Assembly: GCA_027069135.1 (NCBI GenBank)
Contig: JALXFE010000342.1
Location: 40,576 to 104,575 of the forward strand
Source: Thermoanaerobaculia bacterium
GTDB lineage: Bacteria > Acidobacteriota > Thermoanaerobaculia > Multivoradales > JAHZIX01
Reading direction: 5' to 3'
DNA: 64,000 bases
Shown here: positions 52,337 to 60,509 of the stretch, in pieces
Position numbering within the stretch: position 1 is the first letter of the stretch
How the letters are laid out: every line of letters starts with the position of its first letter
The notes under the pieces: model-generated
Databases searched by the model: none
The model's input: only the letters and a program-made list of their open reading frames with translations
Told to the model about the DNA's origin: nothing
Position numbers and translations under genes: made by a program

Positions 52337-52531
52337 TCGACCTAGAGTAGATCCTCTTCGCGCTTCGGTGCGTGAGGTGAAGGGTCGCCCTTGGAGGGGT
52401 CCACGGGCGATCAAAGAAACGTAAGAACGCAGGCACTACGGCTGCTCCATAGGCTATCTGCAAATGATGAACAGTTCCTATTTCCCCACGAAGGCTGCCC
52501 CTTCTTGAGAACCCGGCTTCACTACAATCGA

Positions 52532-52565
52532 GGCCTATTTCTTCGTTCTCGCGAAGAAATAGGCC
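52532..52565 (+). terminator. 14-bp perfect hairpin before the ADOP permease gene
   Basis: GGCCTATTTCTTCG (52532-52545) pairs perfectly with CGAAGAAATAGGCC (52552-52565); loop TTCTCG. It lies 25 bp before the ATG of the permease gene and just upstream of its GGAGG. There is no T-run, so it may be a partial terminator/attenuator or an mRNA-stabilising or processing site that sets peptide expression above transporter expression. Confidence 0.6.
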
Positions 52566-52589
52566 AGGCACCGGAGGTCATCGGCCGTT

Positions 52590-55019
52590 ATGATGAGAGA
52601 AATATTCTCGAGCCTGCAAACCGCAGCTCGTAGCCTTTACCGGGCACGATTCTTTTCCATCCTGGTGGTCCTGATTCTCGCCCTTGGCCTTGGGGCCAAC
52701 GCTGCGATTTTCGCAATCCTTAACGGGGTTCTCTTCAAGCCCCTCCCCTACCCAGCTTCGCAAGAGCTCCTCTCCATCGCCTCCGTACCGCCAGAGTCCG
52801 CCGGGGTCGCAACCGACGTCTCCGCTCTGGACTTCTTCGATTGGCAGAAGCAAGTATCGACTCTCAAGAGCCTGAGCGCCTATATGATCTTTACTCCGGT
52901 GCTCGAGGGGGACGGAGAGCCTGAGAACCTCAACGCTGCTGCGGTCGTCCCAGGATTCTTCTCGACCCTTCAAATGCACCCGCTCCTTGGGCGGACGTTC
53001 GTTCCTGAAGACGGCATCTTGGGTCGAAACAACTATGCCATCCTCACTTATGCACTCTGGCAGGGGCGCTTCGGCGGCGACCCGGAGGTCCTCGGCCGGA
53101 CGATTCAACTGGATGATGAGCTCTACGAAATCGTTGGTGTGGCAACGAAGGAGCACGAAATCCCCTCACCGAGAATTCAGATCTTTCTGCCGTTGGCTTT
53201 CGCTCCCGAAGGCTACAATCGGCAAGGCTTGGTCTTGACAGTCATCGGTCGGCGGAACCCTGGGGTCACGCTGGCTCAGGTACGCTCCGAAATGGACGCT
53301 CTCGCCCGAGCCTTTGAGCAGAAATACCCGGAAACCAATACCGGCCGAGGCGTACGGATCACTCCATGGCTCGAAACACGGGTTGGTGAATTCCGCTCTC
53401 CCCTCCTCGCCCTGCAGATCGCCAGCGGTGCTCTCCTACTGATGATCTGTCTCAACGTTACCGGCCTACTTCTGACACGGGTCTCGGCCAAACGCCGGGA
53501 GTTGGGCATTCGACAGGCCTTGGGCGCCGGCAGCTGGACCCTGGCCCGAGGCGCCATGGCAGAAAGCTGTCTTCTCGCCTCCGCGGGAGCGCTTCTATCC
53601 TGGCCCGTGGCGGCCTGGTTTCTCCGCATTCTCCTGGCCTTCACACCTTCGAAAATTCCCCGGATCGAGCTCATTCGAATCGACGGCAACGTGTTGTTGG
53701 TCTCGTTCCTGCTAGCCGCCACCGTGGCTGTAGCTTGCGGTTTGCTGCCAGCTCTAAAGAGCGCGAGGCGAGCTCCCAACTCGACCTTGAGGGGCATCTC
53801 CCCCGGAACAGCCGGAGCACGCCGTCCCCGAGTGGCCCTGGCTGGGGCCCTGGTTATCACCGAAGTGGCTCTCGCACTCTGCCTCCTGGTCGGTAGCGGT
53901 CTCTTGTTGCGCAGTCTCCGAGAGCTCGAAAAGGAGTCCAAAGGGTTCGATCCGGAGAATCTCTTGGTGGTGCAGTTGGCGCTGCCGCGGACGAGATATC
54001 CCGATGGCACACGCATCACGAGCTTCCAGCAGCGGCTCCTCGGGGAGCTGGCAGCTCTTCCCCAAAGCCTCGGTGCCGGGTTGGTCTCGGCCCTCCCTAT
54101 GCAAGGAGGGGGCAGCGACTTCGATGTCGAGGTCAGCGTAGAGGGAAGGGGTGACGAAGACCGGATCGAGGCCCGAAAGCACGCCAACGCTCGCATGGCA
54201 TCACCCGGGTATTTTAGGGCTATGGGAACACCTCTCCTGTCGGGGCGGGCGCTGAGCGAAGATGACGACTCCGACCGCCCGATCGTTGCAGTGATCAACG
54301 AAACCATGGCGAATCGCTTCTGGCCCGACGGACGGGCCGTCGGTCGGCAGATCAACATTCACCTCGGGGGAGGGCGTAGCTGCGAAGTCGTGGGCATCGT
54401 CGGCGACACCCGTTTCGACGGCCTCGGCCGCGCTCCCAAACCGGAGCTCTTTTTGTCCTACCTCCAACTCCCCACCCACTTCGCCTCGATCGTCCTGCGC
54501 ACCCGTTCCGCCCCACTGGATCTAGTCCCAGCGGTCAAGGAGAGGATCTGGCGATTGGATACCAAACTGCCCATCTTCCGTGCCATTACCATGGACCAAC
54601 TCGTCGAGCGGTCCGTGGCGGAGCGGCGCTTCAACCTGCGCCTGCTGGCGGCCTTCGGTGCCGCCGCTCTCCTGATCTCCGTCCTGGGCCTCTACGGGGT
54701 CATGGCTCGCCGGGTCGAAAGCCAGCGCCATGAGATAGGTGTCCGCATGGCTCTCGGAGCCGACCGCACAAACGTGCGGGGAGGTGTCCTGGGCCAAGCG
54801 ATGGTCCTGACCGGGACCGGGTTGATCCTCGGCGCCGGCCTGGCCCTGATCCTCGCTCGATCCCTCGAAGCGTTGCTCTACGGCGTCTCCACAACAGATG
54901 TACCGACGTTTCTCGGGTCTGCTCTGGCCCTCGCGGCAGCGGCCTTCCTCGGTGCCTTTCTGCCGGCAAGACGGGCCGCCAATACCGACCCAGCCCAGGT
55001 CCTCCGCGTCGGAAACTAA
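52590..55019 (+). CDS. ADOP-type duplicated FtsX/MacB permease
   Basis: An 809-residue membrane protein. An N-terminal helix (ILVVLILALGLGANAAIFAILNGVLFKPLPYP) is followed by a MacB-like periplasmic domain (about 50-250) and an FtsX block of three helices (about 280-400). A second periplasmic domain (about 440-670) and a final FtsX block (LLAAFGAAALLISVLGLYGVMARRVESQRHEIGVRMALGA) complete it. This is the acidobacterial duplicated orphan permease layout, which lacks its own ATPase gene; the ATPase would be encoded elsewhere. MacB-like systems move peptides or lipoproteins across the envelope, so export of the adjacent selenopeptides is plausible. Confidence 0.88.
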   Translation: MMREIFSSLQTAARSLYRARFFSILVVLILALGLGANAAIFAILNGVLFKPLPYPASQELLSIASVPPESAGVATDVSALDFFDWQKQVSTLKSLSAYMIFTPVLEGDGEPENLNAAAVVPGFFSTLQMHPLLGRTFVPEDGILGRNNYAILTYALWQGRFGGDPEVLGRTIQLDDELYEIVGVATKEHEIPSPRIQIFLPLAFAPEGYNRQGLVLTVIGRRNPGVTLAQVRSEMDALARAFEQKYPETNTGRGVRITPWLETRVGEFRSPLLALQIASGALLLMICLNVTGLLLTRVSAKRRELGIRQALGAGSWTLARGAMAESCLLASAGALLSWPVAAWFLRILLAFTPSKIPRIELIRIDGNVLLVSFLLAATVAVACGLLPALKSARRAPNSTLRGISPGTAGARRPRVALAGALVITEVALALCLLVGSGLLLRSLRELEKESKGFDPENLLVVQLALPRTRYPDGTRITSFQQRLLGELAALPQSLGAGLVSALPMQGGGSDFDVEVSVEGRGDEDRIEARKHANARMASPGYFRAMGTPLLSGRALSEDDDSDRPIVAVINETMANRFWPDGRAVGRQINIHLGGGRSCEVVGIVGDTRFDGLGRAPKPELFLSYLQLPTHFASIVLRTRSAPLDLVPAVKERIWRLDTKLPIFRAITMDQLVERSVAERRFNLRLLAAFGAAALLISVLGLYGVMARRVESQRHEIGVRMALGADRTNVRGGVLGQAMVLTGTGLILGAGLALILARSLEALLYGVSTTDVPTFLGSALALAAAAFLGAFLPARRAANTDPAQVLRVGN

Positions 55020-55030
55020 CCCGATAGACC

Positions 55031-56371
55031 GTGACCTCCTACCCTTCCGGTATCCGTACTTTCCTGGCCATCTGGACCGGCCAGCTGATCTCCGGAGTCG
55101 CTTCCGTCATGGCCGGATTCGCTCTCGGGGTCTGGGTCTACCAGGAGACCGGATCCGCAACCCGCTTTGCTCTGATCACTCTCTTCACGACCCTCCCGGG
55201 AATCGCCCTCGGTTCCCTGGCCGGCGGGCTGGTGGACCGCTGGAGCCGGCGAAAACTGATGATCGGTGGAGATTGCATCGCCGCCCTGGCCAGCCTCGCC
55301 CTGCTCTTCCTCCTCTTGCCGGACCCCCGCCTGCGCCCCTGGCATATCTACTGTGCCGCCGCGGTCGTTTCGGGATTTGCAGCCATTCAGGGCACAGCCT
55401 TCGAAGCCTCTGTGCCTCTCTTGGTGCCCGAACGTCACCTTGGGCGAGCCGCGGGCTTCTCCCAGATCTCCGCTGCCACCTCTCGGATCCTGGCCCCAGC
55501 TCTCGCCGGAGCCTTCCTCGTGTGGATGGGGCTCGCCGGGGTCCTAGCTCTCGACGTCGGTGCAGCCCTCGTCGCCGTCAGCATCTTGCTCATGGTTCGG
55601 ATCCCTCAACCGCCGGCACCGGCTGGCGACGTCAAGCTGGCCACTCTGATCGACGATGCAAGGTTGGGCTGGCGGTACATCTCGCTGCAGCCCGGGCTCC
55701 TTAGGCTGCTCCTCCTCTTCACAGCTGTCAACCTTGCAACCGGCATGGTGCAGGTACTTCTCGGCCCTCTCATCCTCAGCCTCGCGAACGCCAAGGCCTA
55801 CGGATTGGTGATCTCAGTCCATGCCTCAGGATTCTTCTGCGGTGGTCTCCTGATGAGCCTCACCGGCGGCCCTCAGCGGCGCGTGCGCTCTATCTTGAGC
55901 CTCCTCTTCGTCCTGAGCCTCGCCCTCGTCGTCTCAGGCCTGATGCCGAGCGTTGCGACCATCGCCGGGGCCTTCTTCTGCTTCATGTTCGCCATGCCCA
56001 TCATCTTCGGAACCAGTCAGGTCATCTGGCAAAGGAAAGTTCCGCCGGAGCTGATGGGAAGGGTATTTGCCATCCGTAAGCTGGTGGCTCTCTCGGCGAC
56101 GCCGGTCGCCATCCTTGCCGCGGGACCGTTGGCCGAATTCGTCTTCGAGCCCGCCCTACACCCGGACGGGGTCCTGGCGGCCAGCCTCGGCCCGATCTTC
56201 GGTACCGGCCCCGGCCGGGGTATCGGGGTCCTCTTCGCCGCTCTCGGCCTCTTCATCGCCCTGGTCACCGCCCTGGCCGCCACCCATCCGGGCCTGCGCT
56301 CTCTCGAGGAGGAGCTGCCGGACGGGATCACCAAAGAGGTTCCCCGGGCCGACTCAGGCACCTCTTCCTGA
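55031..56371 (+). CDS. MFS transporter
   Basis: A 446-residue protein from GTG 55031, 11 bp behind the permease gene. It shows about 12 hydrophobic segments, with the MFS loop motif GGLVDRWSRRKLMIGGD between helices 2 and 3. This resembles the enterobactin-exporter (EntS) and macrolide-efflux branch of MFS proteins. Position suggests it belongs to the same transcription unit as the peptides and ADOP permease and exports a small product or precursor; substrate unknown. Confidence 0.85.
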   Translation: MTSYPSGIRTFLAIWTGQLISGVASVMAGFALGVWVYQETGSATRFALITLFTTLPGIALGSLAGGLVDRWSRRKLMIGGDCIAALASLALLFLLLPDPRLRPWHIYCAAAVVSGFAAIQGTAFEASVPLLVPERHLGRAAGFSQISAATSRILAPALAGAFLVWMGLAGVLALDVGAALVAVSILLMVRIPQPPAPAGDVKLATLIDDARLGWRYISLQPGLLRLLLLFTAVNLATGMVQVLLGPLILSLANAKAYGLVISVHASGFFCGGLLMSLTGGPQRRVRSILSLLFVLSLALVVSGLMPSVATIAGAFFCFMFAMPIIFGTSQVIWQRKVPPELMGRVFAIRKLVALSATPVAILAAGPLAEFVFEPALHPDGVLAASLGPIFGTGPGRGIGVLFAALGLFIALVTALAATHPGLRSLEEELPDGITKEVPRADSGTSS

Positions 56372-56417
56372 ATTCGGCCGGAAGCCCCCTAGAGCCCTCG
56401 TAGTCAACATCCCCCCC

Positions 56418-56470
56418 GAAGCCCCACCCTCTTCGGAGAAGCCCTGGTAGAAGCCCCACCCTCTTCGGAG
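56418..56470 (+). repeat. Direct repeat pair, CCCCACCC family
   Basis: The 21-bp sequence GAAGCCCCACCCTCTTCGGAG occurs at 56418-56438 and again at 56450-56470. It belongs to the degenerate CCCCACCCG-containing intergenic repeat family also seen near 20.8, 21.4, 57.8 and 63.9 kb. Confidence 0.8.
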
Positions 56471-56587
56471 CTACCATAGGGTCCTTCGCCTTGTGGGTTG
56501 TCCCAGGGTCAGCCAATCCTCAGTCTCTGCGAGTAGTATCCTTCCAATACGATGGAGCTCCGGCCAGGAAAGGAACTGGAACCCAAG

Positions 56588-57841
56588 ATGAAGATTGCAG
56601 TTCTCGGAGGCGGAATTTCCGGCCTCACCGCCGCCCGCAGGCTCCGAAGCTGCGGAGAGGTCACGGTCTTCGAGGGCCGGGACCGACCCGGTGGCAACAT
56701 CCGTACCGACGACTTCGACAGCTGCCGAGTGGAGTGGGGCCCCAACGGCTTCCTCGACAACAGCCCACCGACGCTGGAATTGGTGGCCGAATTGGGTTTG
56801 ACGGAACGTCTCGTCCAAGCTCGCTCGAAAGCGGGGCGCCGCTTCATTTTTCGCCAAGGTCGTCTGCGGGAGCTTCCTACCAAGCCACCGCTATTCCTCC
56901 TCAGCAGTGCCCTGCCCTTGTTGGGCCGGCTTCGGGTCCTCCTCGAGCCTTGGGCTAGAAAGCCACCGCGGGGAGAGGAGACCGTCTTCGACTTCGCCCG
57001 CCGGCGGATCGGAAGAAGCGCCGCCGAGATCCTCGTCGATGCGATGGTCACGGGCATCTTCGCCGGAGACCCCCACCGCCTCTGCGTCGGTGCCGCCTTC
57101 CCCAAGCTCAAAACCCTAGAGGCACGATACGGCTCGCTGATCAAGGGGGCCAAAGGACGGGGGTTCGGCCCGACAGGTACCCTCACCTCCTTCGACCAGG
57201 GCATGGAGGTTCTTATCGATGCCCTCGCCGAAGATATCGATTTACGAACCGGAGCCGAGCTCTCGACAATTCCATCCGGATTCGACCATATCTACTGCGC
57301 CCTTCCGGCCTCGCGAACCGCAGCCCTGGTCGATGGAGAACTGGCCAAGCTCCTGCGAAAGATCCCGACGGCCCCCGTCGCCGTGGTTGCCCTCACCTTC
57401 GATCATCTTCCCCAAATTCCCGACGCCTTCGGCTTCCTCGTTCCAGGAAACCAGGGCCTGCGTATCCTGGGCACCCTCTACGACAGCTCCATCTACCCCG
57501 GTCGAGCTCCAGCCGACCGCCGTCTCTTCCGCATTCTGATCGGCGGTCGTCGAGATCCTTCCGCCATCGACCTGAACGATCAGAAGCTCCTGCAGATTGC
57601 CCTAGGGGACCTCCGGAAGGCCTGGGGTAGAACCCCGGACCCCCGCAGCCACCGCATTTTCCGCCACCCTCTCGGCATCGCCCAATATGAGCTCGGCCAC
57701 CAGGATCTCGTCCGACAAATCCACGCCGCCAGCCCGCCCGAGCTGCACCTGATCGGTTCCAGCTACCATGGCGTCGCCCTAAATGCATGCATCGACGAAG
57801 CCCGGAACTTACCCCTGCCCGGATCCCCACCCGTTTCGTAG
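56588..57841 (+). CDS. hemG: Protoporphyrinogen oxidase (HemY/HemG type)
   Basis: About 417 residues from ATG 56588 (an upstream ATG at 56552 adds 12 residues before the conserved start). The FAD motif is MKIAVLGGGISGLTAARRL with FEGRDRPGGNIRTD. VEWGPNGFLDNSPPTLELVAELGL and the C-terminal LIGSSYHGVALNACIDEARNLPL are typical of the oxygen-dependent protoporphyrinogen IX oxidase family in haem synthesis. It is somewhat short (about 420 instead of 450-470). It stands alone between repeats. Confidence 0.88.
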   Translation: MKIAVLGGGISGLTAARRLRSCGEVTVFEGRDRPGGNIRTDDFDSCRVEWGPNGFLDNSPPTLELVAELGLTERLVQARSKAGRRFIFRQGRLRELPTKPPLFLLSSALPLLGRLRVLLEPWARKPPRGEETVFDFARRRIGRSAAEILVDAMVTGIFAGDPHRLCVGAAFPKLKTLEARYGSLIKGAKGRGFGPTGTLTSFDQGMEVLIDALAEDIDLRTGAELSTIPSGFDHIYCALPASRTAALVDGELAKLLRKIPTAPVAVVALTFDHLPQIPDAFGFLVPGNQGLRILGTLYDSSIYPGRAPADRRLFRILIGGRRDPSAIDLNDQKLLQIALGDLRKAWGRTPDPRSHRIFRHPLGIAQYELGHQDLVRQIHAASPPELHLIGSSYHGVALNACIDEARNLPLPGSPPVS

Positions 57842-57860
57842 AAACCCCACCCGTTTAGGG
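57825..57860 (+). repeat. CCCCACCCGTTT repeat pair after hemG
   Basis: Two copies of CCCCACCCGTTT about 20 bp apart, the first overlapping the last codons of the hemG gene. They match the tandem array at 63915-63992. Confidence 0.7.
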
Positions 57861-57922
57861 AAGCATCCCCAGATTCTTCCAATCTGCAAGATTTCCCTCC
57901 CCTTTGCGTCCTAGTAAGTACT

Positions 57923-58864
57923 ATGGCTACAAAACCGAGATACATCCCAAATCCGGGGCAACTCGTCCTGGTCTCCCAACGCGCTTTCCAAGCCCGATTC
58001 CTCCTCCGCCCCTCGGAGAGGGTGAATAAGCTGATCATCGGCGTCCTCGCAAAGGCCCAAGAAAAATACGCGGTGCCGTGCTTTGCACCTACCTATCTCT
58101 CGAACCATGGGCACCTTCTCCTGCAATTTGACAACGCCAAACAGCAGGCGGACTTCATGAACTTCGTCGCGAGCAACATCGCCCGCGAGGTTGGTAGGGC
58201 TCATCGCTGGGACGGGAAGTTCTGGCACGAACGCTTCGCCCCTTCCGCTGTGGCGCCGGATGAGGCCTCTCAAATCTCCACCCTGAGGTATGTCCTGGAG
58301 CAAGGTTGCAAGGAGAATCTGGTCCTACGACCGCAGGACTGGCCGGGAGTACATGCCGCGAAGATTCTCCTTTCAGGTAGGAATCCGAAGGGTATTGGGG
58401 TCGACCGGACAGCCCTCTACGAGGCTCGACGACGCGATGGTGGCAAAGGCAAGGTACGAGAGGTCGATTTTGAGGAAGTGGTTGAGCTCAAGATCTCTCC
58501 ACTCCCGTGTTGGGCGCACCTGTCGCCGGAAGAACAGTATCGGCGGATCGCCGACTTGATCGGACACATCGAAGAAGAGACCAAGACGCGGCATTCTCGC
58601 GAAGGAACTTGCCCTCTGGGCCGCCGAGCTGTCCTGCGTCGAAAACCGGACTTCCGCCCCAAGACTGCCAAGAGGAGCCGGCTTCCGCTGGTCCGCTCGA
58701 CACGAAAAGCGACTCGTCGACGATATCTCGAGATGTACCGAATCTTCGTGGCCGCGTACCGAGCAGCAGCCCAGAAACTGAAAGAAGGCCACCTCGATGT
58801 CGAGTTCCCGGAGGGTTGTTTCCCTCCCCGGCGGCCCTTCGTGGAAGCTTGCGGCCCGCCTTAG
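57923..58864 (+). CDS. RAYT-like transposase (HUH, Y1 family)
   Basis: A 313-residue IS200-like Y1 transposase of the REP-associated type. The HUH pair is His62 and His64 in LSNHGHLLLQF; the catalytic Tyr is about residue 123 in TLRYVLEQGCKENLV. The C-terminal 120 residues are basic and unlike classical IS200 enzymes, as expected for single-copy domesticated RAYTs. An inverted-repeat element begins 2 bp after its stop codon, and a homologous element is at 20.7 kb, so it is probably the enzyme that moved them. Confidence 0.8.
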   Translation: MATKPRYIPNPGQLVLVSQRAFQARFLLRPSERVNKLIIGVLAKAQEKYAVPCFAPTYLSNHGHLLLQFDNAKQQADFMNFVASNIAREVGRAHRWDGKFWHERFAPSAVAPDEASQISTLRYVLEQGCKENLVLRPQDWPGVHAAKILLSGRNPKGIGVDRTALYEARRRDGGKGKVREVDFEEVVELKISPLPCWAHLSPEEQYRRIADLIGHIEEETKTRHSREGTCPLGRRAVLRRKPDFRPKTAKRSRLPLVRSTRKATRRRYLEMYRIFVAAYRAAAQKLKEGHLDVEFPEGCFPPRRPFVEACGPP

Positions 58865-58865
58865 C

Positions 58866-59021
58866 AGCCCGTGGCAGAAGTCAGGCGCTAGCGAGAGCGA
58901 GGAGTATTCGAGCCGAATCAAGGCGGAAAACCGCAGATGATTCGGGAATCATCGAGGTTTGACAACGAAGATTCGGCCGAATAGAACCGCTCGGAGCGCG
59001 GTTCGACTTTTGCCACGGGCT
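58866..59021 (-). mobile_element. Non-autonomous inverted-repeat element, copy B
   Basis: A 156-bp element with imperfect terminal repeats (AGCCCGTGGCAGAAGTC at 58866-58882; GACTTTTGCCACGGGCT at 59005-59021), placed directly after the RAYT-like gene. Its reverse complement aligns with copy A along most of its length, including an internal palindrome GATGATTC/GAATCATC that replaces the GATAATTCC/GGAATTAT of copy A. Confidence 0.8.
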
Positions 59022-59363
59022 GTTAGGCTTCCATGTCTCCCTAGATAAGACCAATGTCTCAAGATGCCCCACCGGGCCAGAGTTCTCGGTACAGCTTTGG
59101 GATCGCTGGTCCCTTCCACACCAGGCGAGGATGAGCTCCTTGACCAAAGCCCGGGACATGAGCGAGACTAGTCTGCCTATGATTGTTTGAAGCCTTGTTG
59201 CTCACCCCGACGGCAGATGGAGCCGTGCCTGATCCCCTCGACCGGTCGTGGGGGTATAAGGGTATGTGTAGCTCTCCCCGATCCAAGGCCCGTTCCTTGA
59301 GTTCTGGCCTTTCGAAGAGACTTCTGCCGTTCCCTCGAATCACCTTCGAGAAGGCTTCAAATC
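59022..59363. other. Intergenic region before rsgA
   Basis: No gene is supported. A 94-codon minus-strand frame and partial plus-strand frames exist but show no family motif or good ribosome-binding site. The region may hold decayed mobile DNA next to the RAYT element. Confidence 0.4.
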
Positions 59364-60446
59364 ATGCAACCGAAAATCTCCCATTCCCTTTATGACTTCG
59401 GATACTCAGCTTCTTTTGCCGCGTCGTTTCTATCCCTGACCGCACAGCGGCCGGATCGAGCCCTGGCGGTCGGCCGAGTCACCTTTCAATCGCAGGAGCT
59501 TTACCGGCTGTTGACCGAGGTCGGTGAGCTGGAGGCCTGCCCCTCCGGGCGGTTACGCCGCGAATTCGAGCTGCCGGTGGTGGGCGATTGGGTCGTATTT
59601 TCTCCTCAAGACGACGGCGTTGTACCGATCGTCGGAGTCCTTCCTCGCAAAACCTGCCTTTCAAGGAAAGTCCCCGGTGAGGCGACCCGAGAGCAGGTGG
59701 TCGCCGCCAACCTCGACACCGTATTCGTCGTGATGGGGCTGGACGGCGATTACAACCTTCGACGCCTCGAACGGTTTGTGGTCATGATCTCCGCCAGCGG
59801 TGCGCAACCGGTAGTGGTCCTCACCAAAGCGGACCTGCACGCGGATCCCCTGGGGGCACGCTTGGACTCCCAGGCAGCAGTGCCGGGAACGCAGGTGGTC
59901 GCTGTGTCGTCTCTGCTCGGGGAAGGCCTGGAGCCACTCCGGGCTTTCCTGGGTCCGGGGGCGACGGTGGCCCTCGTCGGATCTTCCGGCGCTGGAAAAT
60001 CGACACTGCTGAACCGTCTTTGTGGCTCCCGATGGATGCGTACCAGCGCTGTCCGGGCAAGCGATGATCGGGGCCGCCACACCACCACTCATCGGCAACT
60101 CGTCCGGCTGCCCGAGGGTGGCGTCCTCATCGACAACCCGGGGGTGCGGGAAATCCAGCTCTGGGCGGATGAGAAGGATCTGTCCGGAGCCTTCGAAGAT
60201 CTCGAAACCCTGGCCCGATCCTGTAGATTCGGGGATTGTAGCCATCGCGACGAACCCGATTGTGAGGTCCGGGCAGCCCTCGGCGACGGACGTCTGGACC
60301 CGGCGCGCTTCGAAAACTGGCTCGGCTTGCAAAAGGAACTCCGGCATCTGGAGCGGCGCCGGGATGTGGCCGCAAGCCGCAAGGAGGATCGGCGGCTGGG
60401 CCGTTTCTACAAACGCGTCCAGGCGGAGAAGAAGGCACGCCGCTGA
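59364..60446 (+). CDS. rsgA: Small ribosomal subunit biogenesis GTPase RsgA
   Basis: A 360-residue circularly permuted GTPase. An OB-fold (VVGDWVVFSPQDDGVVPIVGVLPRKTCLSRKVPG) is followed by G4 (VVLTKADL), G1 (VGSSGAGKSTLLNRLCG) and G3 (DNPGVRE), then a zinc-binding segment CRFGDCSHRDEPDCEV. It helps 30S maturation by releasing assembly factors. The permuted order and zinc knuckle are diagnostic. Confidence 0.94.
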   Translation: MQPKISHSLYDFGYSASFAASFLSLTAQRPDRALAVGRVTFQSQELYRLLTEVGELEACPSGRLRREFELPVVGDWVVFSPQDDGVVPIVGVLPRKTCLSRKVPGEATREQVVAANLDTVFVVMGLDGDYNLRRLERFVVMISASGAQPVVVLTKADLHADPLGARLDSQAAVPGTQVVAVSSLLGEGLEPLRAFLGPGATVALVGSSGAGKSTLLNRLCGSRWMRTSAVRASDDRGRHTTTHRQLVRLPEGGVLIDNPGVREIQLWADEKDLSGAFEDLETLARSCRFGDCSHRDEPDCEVRAALGDGRLDPARFENWLGLQKELRHLERRRDVAASRKEDRRLGRFYKRVQAEKKARR

Positions 60447-60509
60447 TCTACGGCGGATCCGGAGTGGCCGACCACGGCGATTCGCTCCGGATCCGCTCCG
60501 ACCTTCCCG

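Larger units (their letters stand above)
52215..52449 (+). ncRNA. Structured RNA unit 2 enclosing selenopeptide 2
   Basis: A 235-nt unit with the same layout as unit 1. TGGAGCAGCCG (52216-52226) pairs with CGGCTGCTCCA (52439-52449). The T-to-C change in the 5' arm relative to unit 1 is matched by A-to-G in the 3' arm. The local GTGGA/TCCAC hairpin (52215-52219, 52231-52235) is kept. Near 52359 a CGCGC-UUCG-GUGCG hairpin takes the place of the CUUG hairpin of unit 1. Confidence 0.65.

Noticed and set aside
51837..52449. Retron or group II intron interpretation of the inverted-repeat units
   Set aside because: No reverse transcriptase or intron-encoded protein is nearby, no branching-G or domain V structure was seen, and each unit holds a well-supported coding frame.
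51906..52571. Minus-strand frames across both peptide units with similar ends
   Set aside because: They are complements of the conserved peptide region. Differences between copies fall at plus-strand third positions, and the minus-strand frames lack matching starts and ribosome-binding sites.
59059..59343. 94-codon minus-strand frame before rsgA
   Set aside because: No ribosome-binding site, no recognisable family and no conserved context; probably spurious or decayed.
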